64,000 bases of DNA, from the NCBI RefSeq assembly GCF_020379485.1, contig NC_063439.1, positions 11,386,466-11,450,465 on the forward strand. The letters run 5' to 3'. This stretch comes from Brassica napus (Eukaryota > Streptophyta > Magnoliopsida > Brassicales > Brassicaceae). Below are positions 10,531 to 22,256 of this stretch, piece after piece. Position 1 is the stretch's first letter, and each line of letters opens with the position of its first letter. A program made the position numbers and the translations under genes. Below the pieces are notes generated by a model. It ran no database searches. It was not told the origin of the DNA and saw nothing but the letters and a program-made list of their open reading frames with translations.

Positions 10531-13517
10531 ATGTGTGGAATTCTTGCCGTTTTAGGATGCTCCGACGATTCTCAGGCCAAGAGAGTTCGCGTTCTTGAGC
10601 TTTCTCGCAGGCATTAAAAGCTTTCCTCTGCTTTTCTTATATTTCTTTCTTTGTTTTCGATTCTTTAAAATAGGAAAAAGAAACAATTGGTTTGTCACGC
10701 TAAAAAAACTTATAACCGGCAATCACATTATGATTTGTTTGATGTTAGACATCAAAAGACACAAACCAAGAAAGTTATGTTTGTTTGAGTTATTATGATG
10801 AAGATTGATGTGATCTAATACCATTTTGTACTATTATTAGTATGTTCATTTTCGTAGCCTTTTTGTTGAACGCGACAGAAATGATGCTTGAGCAAATCAA
10901 ACGTCTCTCCCTTTTGAGAATTCTATTTGAAATCTCTCAGAAAAAATAAAAAGAAAACTAAACTTCCTTTGTTTATTTGATTGTTGAATATTTCGGAGGA
11001 ATATCTAAGTTTTTGAAAATATTTAAATCTTACAATAATTTTTCTTTTAAATAATATTTTGGCTATAGATTGAGGCACAGAGGACCTGACTGGAGCGGAA
11101 TATATCAGAACGGGTTCAATTACTTGGCCCATCAACGTCTTGCAATCATCGATCCTGCTTCCGGTGATCAACCTCTCTTTAACGAGGACAAGTCCATTGT
11201 TGTCACGGTACGCTTCAAGAACTACGTGCATGTTACATCCATGGAGTCATTATGAATCTTTTGATATTTTTGAAGTTTAAAATTTTCTATTGTTGGTTTT
11301 GTTGGAAGGTGAACGGAGAGATTTATAACCATGAGGAGCTGAGAAAGGGTTTGAAGAATCACAAGTTCCACACCGGTAGTGATTGTGACGTCATTGCTCA
11401 CCTGGTATGTGTGATTTCATTTTGCCAAGTAACTTGTTATTTCTTGATCTGATCGAGTTTGATGTGTTTGTTGGTGATATAGTACGAGGAGCATGGTGAG
11501 AATTTTGTGGACATGTTGGATGGAATCTTCTCCTTTGTGTTGCTGGACACAAGAGATAACTCATTCATGGTGGCTCGTGACGCGGTTGGTGTCACTTCGC
11601 TCTACATTGGTTGGGGATTAGATGGATCTCTGTGGGTCTCTTCCGAGATGAAAGGCTTACACGAAGATTGTGAGCATTTCGAAGCCTTTCCTCCAGGTCA
11701 TTTGTATTCAAGCAAATCAGGAGGAGGGTTTAAGCAATGGTACAATCCTCCTTGGTTCAATGAATCTGTTCCTTCTACGCCTTATGAGCCTCTCGCAATT
11801 AGAAGCGCCTTTGAAGACGTAAGAAAACTTTTTTTTTTTTGTAAAAACTTAAGAAAACTTATCTATGAAACCAATCAAAGATCTCTTTTTGTTTGTATGT
11901 GGTGTGAGAAATTAACATGTTTTTCTTTTTCTTTTTCTTTAGGCTGTGATAAAGCGGTTGATGACTGATGTTCCATTTGGAGTTTTGCTATCTGGTGGTC
12001 TTGATTCTTCTCTTGTTGCATCCATCACTGCCCGTCACTTGGCCGGTACTAAGGCCGCTAAGCGATGGGGTCCTCAGCTCCATTCCTTTTGTGTCGGTCT
12101 TGAGGTAAGATATACTAGAACAGAGTTACTCTGTTTATAAAACATAGTTTTCATGAGATGCAATGTTTTTTTTTATATATTAAAATTAATATCCTTTTTT
12201 TTTTCTTTCCTTTTCCTTTAGGGCTCGCCGGACTTGAAGGCGGGGAAAGAAGTGGCGGAGTATTTGGGGACGGTGCACCATGAGTTCCATTTCACGGTGC
12301 AAGACGGGATTGATGCGATTGAGGATGTGATCTACCATGTCGAGACATATGATGTGACGACAATTAGAGCTAGCACACCCATGTTCTTGATGTCCAGGAA
12401 AATCAAGTCTCTAGGTGTTAAGATGGTTCTTTCCGGTGAAGGTTCTGATGAGATCTTTGGAGGGTATCTTTACTTCCACAAGGCACCTAACAAGCAAGAG
12501 TTTCACCAAGAAACTTGTCGCAAGGTATCATCTATTTAGTGTAATCACAAATAAAACATTACCCAAAGAGGAAAGATCTTTTAACTCTATGTATGCAATG
12601 CCTTGCAGATCAAGGCTCTTCACAAATACGATTGTTTAAGAGCCAACAAAGCTACCTCTGCTTTTGGTCTAGAGGCGCGTGTTCCTTTTCTGGACAAGGA
12701 GTTTATCAACACCGCTATGTCTCTCGACCCTGAATCCAAGATGGTAACTACGAAAACTCAAATACCTTCTTTCACAAGCTAACGTACACTCGCTTAAACA
12801 AACTTTTCTATTATGGGATTTATTAGATCAAACCAGAGGAAGGGAGGATCGAGAAGTGGGTTCTAAGGAGAGCCTTTGATGATGAAGAACGTCCTTATTT
12901 GCCAAAACACATTCTCTACAGACAGAAAGAGCAGTTTAGTGATGGTGTTGGCTACAGCTGGATCGATGGCCTAAAAGCCCACGCTGCTGAAAATGTATTC
13001 CACAAAAGATTCTCATATCTCTTCTGTTTAGCTAAATTTTGGTCTAGATCTGATTTTTTTATATGTTTTGTTTTTAGGTTAATGACAAGATGATGTCGAA
13101 CGCTGCTTTTATCTTCCCTCACAACACCCCACTCACCAAAGAAGCTTACTATTACAGAATGATCTTTGAGAGGTTCTTCCCACAGGTAAAACTCTTATTT
13201 AATATTCAGATGATGTAATGGAAACTCTTTTTTTTTTTTTTTTGGTTTAGCAAATTTACAACTTTTGAGATGGTTTTATTGTGCAGAACTCGGCAAGGCT
13301 AACTGTTCCCGGAGGTGCGACCGTGGCTTGCTCGACCGCAAAAGCGGTGGAGTGGGATGCAAGCTGGTCCAACAATATGGATCCATCTGGAAGAGCTGCG
13401 ATTGGAGTTCACCTCTCGGCCTACGACGGCAGCAAAATGGCATTGCCCTTGCCGCCACATAAGGCAATCGACGACATCCCAATGATGATGGGACAAGAAG
13501 TTGTGATTCAGACATGA
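10531..13517 (+). CDS. ASN1: glutamine-dependent asparagine synthetase
   Basis: Transfers the amide nitrogen of glutamine to aspartate using ATP, making asparagine for nitrogen storage and transport in the cytosol. Ten exons: 10531-10610, 11069-11207, 11309-11404, 11483-11818, 11943-12104, 12222-12524, 12609-12743, 12827-12994, 13078-13185, 13287-13517; they join in frame to 585 residues, against 584 recalled for Arabidopsis ASN1. The protein starts [10 protein letters not shown], so after Met removal Cys2 is the class II glutaminase nucleophile; RHRGPDWSG follows. The synthetase domain has the ATP pyrophosphate loop SGGLDSS at 234-240 and later [12 protein letters not shown]. The C-terminus ends [12 protein letters not shown]. 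Intron 1 has a GC donor (10611-10612); exon 1 can only join exon 2 in frame there (CGC AG / A TTG AGG). The other introns are GT-AG. Near-identity to ASN1 makes this isoform more likely than ASN2 or ASN3. Confidence 0.97.
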
Positions 13518-14739
13518 GTTTGAAGGATATATAGGGGAGTTCTTTAAAGTTGTCCTAATCGGTTTAAGTTGTATGGTTTCAAAATAAAATTGGTTTCCTG
13601 TTCTTAGGGAAATATGAATGTATAAATTAATTTTCTTGTACTATTAGTAAAGATTCGAATGTACTGTTTCTACAAAATCGATGTACATCAATCTTATTAT
13701 AATTATATGTATTGTAATATGATATGAATAATGTGACTGTGCTTGTTTTCACAAAAACTTATTCATGAAATGTGTGTTTCTAGCTTTTTGTTTCCTTCAA
13801 TGTGTGAAACCTCCTAATCTTTTTGGATTTTCTCGCAAACAGATTTTGTATTCTTAGCTGTATCGCCCCTTGGCTCTCCACGTCGCCCAAAGCCACTCCT
13901 CATCGCCATGACCTCTCTCCATCTCCTCATCGTCCATTCCTCATCGCCAGCATGCGTATCATTCTTCCTCCTCACTTATTCTTCATTGTCATCTCTGATT
14001 CCTCTGTTTAATATGTTCTCTTTTGAATTTTGTCTGAAACGTTTTCCGTTTTGTCGTAATTCGAAGTTGACGTTGAAATTTTACGAAGAAAACAAGAAAT
14101 ACTTTAACTTGAACACAAAAAATGTTTATATCATTTCATAGACCATAATGACCAAAAACCGCAACTTCTAGTAAGCTGAAGATTTTTTTTCGAGAAAAAC
14201 CGTAAAACGTGTAAATAGTAAAACAGTCCAAAAATGGCCTTAAACACAACACAGCCCACTTACGACTTAGAACATAAAGCGGCCAAATTTCAGTAACGGT
14301 TTACCTTGCTTGGAGAGGATATTGGAAGAAAAAGAGGATAATGAAAGATTTCCAAAAGGATAAATCCGAATATCGACAAGACAAGAAAGATGCTAGAGGC
14401 GGATTTTCCTGAATTAAACGTGACAGACAGTCAATAGTCTCTGGGTAGAAGATTCTGAAGCCCTAAGCTGAATTGAATATACACAAAATACGGTTTTTTC
14501 AAAAGCTTATGTGCCAGAATGTCCTGTTTTATGTTGACACCAAAACCGTGCCTTATTGTCCCCAAAGTGTTGGATTGATACATATCTTACATGGTTTTCA
14601 CAAGATTTTGCATGTTTTCTACTCAGATGACAGTAATTCAACTCGCTCAAAGCAGATATTATTACATATATATTCAACATAGAGTACACAATTTTACCCC
14701 CCAAAAAAAACATAGAGTACACAAGTAAAAACGACTTTT
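13518..14739. other. ASN1 3' region and intergenic DNA
   Basis: The first 200 bases probably contain the ASN1 3' UTR (AATAAA-like word near 13582). Beyond that I see no gene. Frames at 13823-14141 are Ser/Pro/His-rich low-complexity translations without known motifs. The convergent PSY gene ends at 14740. Confidence 0.45.
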
Positions 14740-15076
14740 TTAAGGTGTTGTGTCAGCCTTTGCATTGGTTGGAACGCTGGGATCGTGTCTGGTGTTTGCA
14801 GATGGATCACCATAATCCTCGATGCTCACCATCAATAATCTTTTTGCTACCCCTGTCTTCCCAATTCCTAACAAAAAAAAAACAATTCAACCTTGGTCAA
14901 ACCCAAAACCAAAATCAGAACTTTGGTATAATTTAACGAATTAAAACATAAAGAAGAAGAAGAAGACAAATTAATTAAAAAGAAGTAAAACCTGAAACAG
15001 GAGTGTTGCGGCCAGAGGATGTAACAAGTGGAAGGGTTAGTATGAGAAACAAAAGAAGACGAACTCCAAAACTCAT
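14740..15076 (-). CDS. PSY2: PSY-family tyrosine-sulfated peptide precursor
   Basis: Encodes the secreted precursor of a PSY peptide hormone, which promotes cell expansion and growth through PSYR leucine-rich receptor kinases. Two exons on the minus strand, 15076-14992 and 14867-14740, join across a GT-AG intron to 70 residues. The protein opens with a signal peptide (MSFGVRLLLFLILTLPLVTS) and carries near its C-terminus DYGDPSANTRHDPSVPT, which matches the mature PSY1 core DYGDPSANPKHDPGVP. In that family the Asp-Tyr is sulfated by TPST and the prolines are hydroxylated, some glycosylated. The core ends 9 residues before the stop. The overlapping 78-codon frame from 15104 is a false frame of exon 1. 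A TATA-like word lies at 15113-15118. Between ASN1 and the RING gene, this fits Arabidopsis PSY2 (about At3g47295, from memory). Family certain, paralogue number likely. Confidence 0.9.
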
Positions 15077-15469
15077 CTCTGTTTGGTTTGGGAGGTATAG
15101 ACATATGCGTCGTATATACTTATAGATGTGACATGATGATACCAAAATTGAATCTGCCGTGTGTATCCAAATGCAACCTGTTTTTCACGTGAACTAGAGA
15201 CTAAACATTAAAGCCTGCCATTTTGTGTGGGTGTATGTGCGTTAAAGAACAGTGTTAGTTTGGGAGATGGGATATTAATGGCCACAAGATGACCAAGGAA
15301 ATAATGACACCTGGTTAGGCTTATCATATCGGCCTCGCGAAGTTGCGCCTTGCATTTTATTCATTGTTTGTGTTCTCTCTTTCTTTTTTCCAGAAAACTT
15401 TTAAAATAATACAAACAGATCAGAAAAATAGGTTTCTGTTTTTATAAAAATAAGCGGACACGTCAGCAT
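15077..15469. other. PSY upstream region
   Basis: Non-coding DNA upstream of the PSY gene up to the LINE relic. It contains a CACGTG core at about 15187. No other gene seen. Confidence 0.4.
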
Positions 15470-18400
15470 AGGGTGATTTGTGAGAAGATTAGGGTTTTGA
15501 AGAGTTCACCGCAAGCAATCAGGCCCCACGCCGATGTAGGCGCCAGAGACTCAAGTCGCCGTGGAGTCGGGCTCGGAAACGAGCAAGGTAAAACTGTGAA
15601 GCAGTTGAACACGTCATGGGTTAAAGTCGTGGAGAATGGACCATCGCTCTTGTTCTAGCAACATGAGTAAGTGAAGGACAAAAAGTTGTTGAAGTTCCGG
15701 ATGATGTGATATCAGAATCTGTACCTCTTTGGGATGACCTTCTTGAAGATCGATTTCTGGACAAGGCACCACATGTAGCAAGAATCCACTTCATAGTCAA
15801 TAAGATCTTGCCTTTGGGAGATAAATCTATCAAAATTGATGTCTACGTCGTCAATGATCACACTGTGAAATTCAGAATCAAAGACGAGGGTACAAGGAAA
15901 AGGGTTTTGAAAAGGGGCATGTGGAACATTGCAAACATCCCATTAATTCTTTCAAAGTGGTCCCCTGAGGAGGAGGAAGAAGAGGTCGAAGATATAAAAA
16001 CAATTTCAATGTGGATCATCATGAAGAATGTCCCCCACAGGATATTCTCTTGGAAAGGCCTTGGTTTCATAGCTAGTGCTGTAGGAAAACCAAAACGCTT
16101 ATACCCAAATATGCTCCAATGTAATAGCTTTGAGGAAGCGAAAGTTTTTGTCGAAGCTAATATGAAAAAAGAACTGCCGACTAGCCATCATTTCAAGTCT
16201 AAACTTGGGGTAGATGCGGAGGTTGAAATGGTGAATAACTTTTTGGTTTCAGAAGAAACGGATTCAAGGTTAAATATTACTAACATGTGTATGATTCCAA
16301 AGACGGAGAGGTCTACAAGGATGATAAAACTGAGTCCAATTAGTCTATGTAATGTGGGGGTATAAAATTATTTCGAAGGTTTTGTGTCAGCGATTGAAAA
16401 CATGCCTCCCCTCCCTCATATCGGAAACTCAACCAGCATTTGTGGCAGGAAGGTTGATTTTTGATAATATTCTTATAGCTCAGGAAATATTCCATGGATT
16501 GCAAACCAATAAAGCATGTCAAGGAAAGTATATGGCAATTAAAACAGACATGAATAAAGCGTATGATAGGGTGGAATGGGATTTTATCAAGGCTTTACTA
16601 TAGAAGATGGGTTTTGATCTTCATTGGATTAAACTAATGATGGAGTGTATATCATATGTTCAATATCGGATTTTACTAAATGGTCAACCACGTGGCATCA
16701 TTGTTCCACATAGAGTTTTACGTCAAGGGATCCTTTATCTCCTTATTTATTTATCTGTGTACTGAGGCTTTAATTGCAAATATAAAAAAAGGTGGAAAGA
16801 GGGCAACAACTAATGGGAATGAAGGTAGCCAGAGCATATTTATCGATATCTCATTTTCTCTTCACGGACGATAGCCTCTTCTTTTATAAAACTCAAAAAC
16901 AAGAGTATCAAACCATTCTCAGGATTTTAAAGAAATAGAAGATAGTATCAGGTCAACTCATAAATTTTGATAAGTCTTTGATCCAATTGGGACACAAGGT
17001 TGAAGAATCTGCCAGACATGAGTTAAGGGATATTTTGGGCATACAAAATTTACGAGGAATGGGATCTTACTTAGGTTTACCAAAAAATCTCGGGGGCTCC
17101 AAGATACAAGTTTTTACCTTTGTCCATGATCGGCTAAATAATAGGTTCAACGGCTGGACTTTTAAACTTTTCACAAAAAGAGAAAAGGAAGTGATCATTA
17201 AATCAGTAGTTACGACATTACCAAATCATGTGATTTCTTCCTATCATTTACCTAAGGCAACCGCAAAAAAGCTGACGAGTGCGGTAGTACAATTCTGGCG
17301 GAGTCCAAGAGGAAGTACAAGAGGTATGCACTGGAAATCATGGGACAAAGTATGTGTAAATAAAGACGAAGGAGGTTTGGGGTTTAAAGACATCACTGAT
17401 TTCAACACAAAGATGCTCGGTCAGTTATGACTTCTGATAGAGAAGCCAAACACTTTATTTTCTCGAGTTTTCAAAGGTCGGTATTACAGGAACGCCTCAC
17501 CCCTGGAACCGATTCGTTCATATTCTCTGTCATATGGCTGGCGGAGTATCGTATCTGCTAGATCTCTGGTAAGCAAATGACTAATCAAAAGGGTGGGATC
17601 ATGATCATCTATATTTCTATGGAATGATCCATGGTTCCAAACCACTCATCCGAGACCAGCTAATAAAAACCAACACAATTTCTACACAACTTGGAGCTCG
17701 CAAGCAATTCGGGATTTGGTGGACCCATAGGATGTGAAATTTATAGAAAGCATACCGCTGAGTAGGATTCAGATAATAGATAGAGATGAATGGCATTTCA
17801 AAAAAAAAAAGGAAATATACGGTTAAATCAAGATATCAGGCAGAACGGATTTACCTAGACAAGGAAAGACCACCACTACTATTTGGACCCACAGTTGATG
17901 TATTGAAGGCATTTTGTTGGAAAATACGGTGCCCACCAAAGATAAAAACATTTTTTTTTGCAATTGGTGTCCGAATGTATAACATTTAAGCAGAATAAGC
18001 AAGCACGAAGGATACAAGGGGACATATGTTGTGCAAGATGCAGAGCCTATGAGAAATCGATAAACCATGTGTTTTTTGAATGTCCTCCAACACTTCAGGT
18101 TTGAGCTTTCTTACAAATACAATCAAATCCAACTATTTTCCCAACAAGTTTTCTCTTCACAAACATGGATCATATCTTCCGGAGAGTTTTCCCGCAGATG
18201 GATGATCGTCAGTTTGTATGGATATTATGGTACATTTGGAAAGGAATGAATAATAAAGTCTTCATTAATATGGACATTGATCCTAGGGAAACACTCAAAT
18301 TGGCAGAAACATAATCAACACTCTGTGATGAGGCACAAATATTGAACAAACAAAGGACAATACCACACGTAGAGGTTACGACCATATCGTCAATTCTAGG

Positions 18401-18860
18401 AAGATGGTGTTTCACAGATAGTTCATGGAAAGAGAAATGATACTTTCTCCGAAAAAGGTTGGCTCAATACTCTATAAGGATTTGATGGGCTGACGGGGAC
18501 GAGGAATGTTCAGGCTAGTCTCTATTCTGTTCATGCAGAGATGGAAGCGCTACTCTAGGCAATAAATTGTATGAGGAACTTACGCTAGTTTCAAGTAACG
18601 TTTGCAACGAATTGTTTTCAATTGGCGAAGAAGGTTTCGGAACCAAAAGAATGACTATCTTTTGCAAGTTATTTGGAAGATTTTAAAATCCCGAAAGAAA
18701 GTTTCATCCGATCAGAGATCATCTATGTCCCAAGGACGTAAAATTTAAAGGCGGATAGCCTAGCACACAGTGTAAAGAAGCAACACTCTTTCATCGTTCA
18801 CATAGACGTAAATCTTCCGGTTTGATTCACTGAATAGTATAAGTTGATGACAAAAAAACA
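15470..18860 (+). mobile_element. LINE (non-LTR retrotransposon) pseudogene with internal deletion
   Basis: A dead LINE on the plus strand. Its 5' part (frame 15706-16365) is the ORF1 DUF4283 nucleic-acid-binding domain: SVPLWDDLLEDRFLDKAPHV, then KRGMWNIANIPLILSKW. With almost no gap it runs into reverse transcriptase (MIPKTERSTRMIKLSPISLC at about 16290), so the ORF1 tail, the AP endonuclease and the start of RT are missing. RT motifs follow: YKIISKVLCQRLK, FVAGRLIFDNILIAQE, the FTDDS form of the YADD box near 16865, and later NKDEGGLGFKDI. An RNase H-like tail ends ADSLAHSVKK near 18765. Numerous stops and frameshifts interrupt ORF2. The 3' end is about 18850-18860, TTGATGAC followed by a short A run. 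No target duplication could be fixed. Confidence 0.85.
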
Positions 18861-19447
18861 TTAAATATTAGTGTAATCTAATGGAATTACGAAATACTTA
18901 CTGAAATAATTAATAGAAAAATCTAAACTATTAAAAGTGAAGTACATTTTGTATTTAACCTTAATTTTTTCTAAATAATTACATTTCATGCTATTGGCCT
19001 AAAACAACAAATCAATACTAATAATTTTATTTCCTTAACTCAATAACATTCCAAAAAATATTCCTATTTCAACGCAAATAAATAACAAACAAAATATCAA
19101 GTAACTAACACAATCTTATTATTGTGTTTAGAAAGTTTTGAAATCACGTATGTGTTATTTTTAAAAATTAACTAGATTTTGACCCGCACTTTCAAAGCGC
19201 GGGATTATTTATTTTATTTTTAATTGACAAATATTTAGTAAATGTCATATTTTCATATATTTGTGTTTTATTTTATAAAAGACTTAAACTTTTTATCTTT
19301 ATTTATCGTATTTCATTTTAAATGACTATTTATGTTTAAAAAATTAAACTTTATTTCTTTAACGAATTAAGTTGATATAACTCTGATAAATTAATTTTAT
19401 TATGTGGTTAATATTTTAATAAAAAAAATATATATTTTTAATAAAGA
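18861..19447. mobile_element. Helitron remnants (one 5' end, one 3' end)
   Basis: At 18922 an A|TC junction starts TCTAAACTATTAAAAGTGAAG, a typical Brassicaceae Helitron 5' end on the plus strand. At 19172-19175 a CTAG, followed inward by an imperfect hairpin (CCCGC at 19183-19187, GCGGG at 19199-19203), marks a Helitron 3' end on the minus strand. Positions about 19010-19120 resemble 24640-24700 plus 25089-25110, suggesting that related elements flank the nested block. I could not pair either end with a partner. Confidence 0.5.
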
Positions 19448-21226
19448 CTAGATTTTGACCCGTGCATCCGCACGGGTGTTTGATTTAATATAATAGATAT
19501 ATAAATTTTTTACAACATAAATATGTAATGGTTGCACAAACATGTCTTTGTATGAATGTTATTTGACTTGTAATATATAATATTTATGATAGATCGACGG
19601 TTTTTAGTTGTCAATAATATTTTTTAGTTTCTCATATTGCAATTGGATATAAAATCGATAAAATGATGTATTTATTAATGTTTAGTTACAATAACCATTT
19701 TTTGATGTATTTATTTTATAAACTAAAACACCAATTATTATATTTATGCATATTAATGAATCTATTTTTTCAAAATAAAATATTTTATGTCAAATAAAAT
19801 CTACTTATTTTTTTAAGATAAATAAAAGATATAAAATAGTTATTCATTTTTTTTAGATGAGGTTTAGGTATTTAAGAAAATGATGTACATATTTTATTCA
19901 AATAGTATACTCAACTGTTAAGATTTTTTCCTATATGGATGGTAACTAATTTTATAAATAATATTTTATTTTTATTGTATTGAAGGGAATGTATTCCGGA
20001 TATCCTATAAATATTCTAATTTTTAGTAGCACGTACTTAAATATGGAATGTAATTAATACCAAAATTTTTGATGAGAAATAATAACATATACTATCCAAA
20101 TCATTGTTACCAAAACCATATATATTTATATTTTATAGAAAACCAACAGTAGAATCTAGCCAAAATGTAAGACTCAAACTAATTAAATAACATATATTAA
20201 ATTCTTGATATATTATTAATATCTGTATAACCACACAAATGTCTATAAACTGTGTGTGTATTTTTGCAATCCGGTATCAAATCAGTTCTTGATATTTGTT
20301 TACCTAATTTCATAACATATAATAACTTATTTCCGCAAATAAGACTCACAAAAATGAAACTTTGTTGTAGAATGTAGACCGAATACAAAAAGTCTTACAA
20401 AGTTATAATGTATACTTTGTATGATATACGTTTTGCATATATCAAATTGGTTTAAGATTAGAACAACATTGATAAGTCTTAAATTAAACCGGATTAAACC
20501 ATTTTAGCTATAAACAGGTCTACGTAAGTGATATAGATGGTTTCATTGTCCAAATGTGAAATAGTGAGAATACTGATTTTTTTGTAAAAAAAAATAAAGC
20601 TTTTTCTGTCAAATAAATTTTAACCGGTTTGGTTTTGTATATACATGTACTGAGATAGCTATTGTTAGGTGATAAACAAAGATTCACTTTCTAAAATAAA
20701 TACTATAAATGAAAATATATGATTTCAATCAACGTTGCCTTTAATAACCAAATGAAAGCTGTAAGGCTAATTAACAGGGTACAAATATTGTTCCTAAATA
20801 ATAGCTGTAGAGCAAATGTCAATGGCATTTAGTGGTAATTATTTAGGAAAATTAAGGGTTAGGTACTAAATGTATTTCAGTTTTAATAGTTTAGATTTAT
20901 ACTTTTCAATGAAAAAAATTATTTTTTATGAATGCTTAAATTATATTAAGAAACGAAAAAATATAATAATTAAGAATAGTTCTAAAAATATTATTTGAAT
21001 TTAGACTCAATGGCCCAAAGAAAAAAAAAGAGAATTAGATCTGGTTTCTTAATCGGCTCAAATGGCCCAAGAGAGATCTGATGTGGGCTGGATCTAAAAT
21101 AAATGACCCAATATAGATGTGTTATTAATATTATTTGATTGCCCTTAATGAAACATGTAAAGTTAGTAAAGAAAAAGACATGCTAAAGTAAAAAATGACA
21201 ATATGATCCTGCTTTAATAGTATAGA
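19448..21226 (-). mobile_element. non-autonomous Helitron
   Basis: A 1,779-bp minus-strand element. The 3' end is CTAG (19448-19451) with a perfect 7-bp-stem hairpin at 19459-19476 (CCCGTGC / GCACGGG). The 5' end, read on the minus strand, is TCTATACTATTAAAGCAGG starting at 21226. The flanks are A at 19447 and T at 21227, the A/T target expected of Helitrons. No helicase or Rep motif is visible; the frame at 20197-20388 has no recognisable domain. Confidence 0.75.
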
Positions 21227-21696
21227 TATCTAATTATATAAAGTAGAGTTCACTCTCTCCTGGTGATGCCACGTCATCAATTGGGTAAAGGAAAGAGTGA
21301 CACCTGTTTCTTTGCTTTAAATGTTGCGTTCCATTTATTTGATCACGGGTTTCTTTTCTAATTCTGTTGGGCTGCCTCCACATGATCAGACCCATCTAGC
21401 TCTACAATCACTAACGTCATGTTTTCAATTAGTGCTCAGAGAGTCTCTCTCTCGCGTCTCCACCCTTCCTCCATTGACCATTGCCAATCTTTCGTCTTCC
21501 TCCTTCTTCCGGTGGGAGATGAAGCAGTAACCGATACCCTCTCATAAAGCCCTCCTTAATCAATTACACACGATTTCCATTCAATGCGATCCTGGAGAGT
21601 GCAAGGCGGTGGAGGCTCTGCTATAAAAACGTACGAGTTCATGCTTTCATAAACATCCTTCGTTCTAAACCAATCAGTATACAAAAAATTTGAGTC

Positions 21697-22256
21697 ATGG
21701 CTAAGATGTGGTCTTACTCTCCGATTTTCAGACTGGCCGCTGCTCCTCCTCTGTTCAAGTTCGCCTGCTCCGATTTTGGGAGGCCAGAAACGTCCGGCGT
21801 GGGGGAGAGCTAATGAAACTCGACATGCTCCTTCTAGATTCTCAGGTTATCTGTTTACTACTGTTTTTGTTTAGATTTTTGATTATATCTCCGGTTAAAT
21901 TCTATACAAATCGCCACCGTCTTGATTCCAGATAATAATAATTCATTGTGTTTTGGAGTTCTTGCTGTAGAATAATGGCTGACCCATTTCCCAGCTATTG
22001 ATGTTTGATATATTTTTTTTCTAATCTTCGTATTTTTACGGCTGAGAAAATAAACCGTTTCAGACAGTTAGTTGATGTTTATATATGTTCCACCATGCTG
22101 GATCCATACTACAAACTTCTTTCGTACCTATTTTTTTTTTTCAACTGAGGAATTCTCAGCTTTGATGATTTCGTTGCTTATATTTCAGGCGACTATGATG
22201 CCGGCGAAGCTCACGATGCTTCATGTAGACGAAGCTCACAGAGCAGTGGAAATGGT
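21697..22256 (+). pseudogene. RPA1-like (replication protein A 70 kDa / OB-fold) fragment
   Basis: Starts ATGGCTAAG at 21697, then after a one-base frameshift near 21706 reads VLLSDFQTGRCSSSVQ and VRLLRFWEARNVRRGGELM, which I recognise from the N-terminal OB-fold of the expanded Brassicaceae RPA1-like (DUF223) family. The first exon ends LLLDSQ at a GT donor near 21846. A second exon-like block at about 22190-22254 begins ATMMPAKLTM, comparable to the ATLMPA of the family, then loses similarity. RPA-like genes are frequent Helitron passengers in plants. Too short and shifted to be functional. Confidence 0.6.

Noticed and set aside
13823..14141. Short Pro/Ser/His-rich frames after ASN1
   Set aside because: They have no homology I recognise, no splice support and low-complexity composition.
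14868..15104. A 78-codon minus-strand frame over the PSY gene
   Set aside because: It is a different frame of PSY exon 1 running through the intron. The spliced frame gives a proper signal peptide and PSY core.
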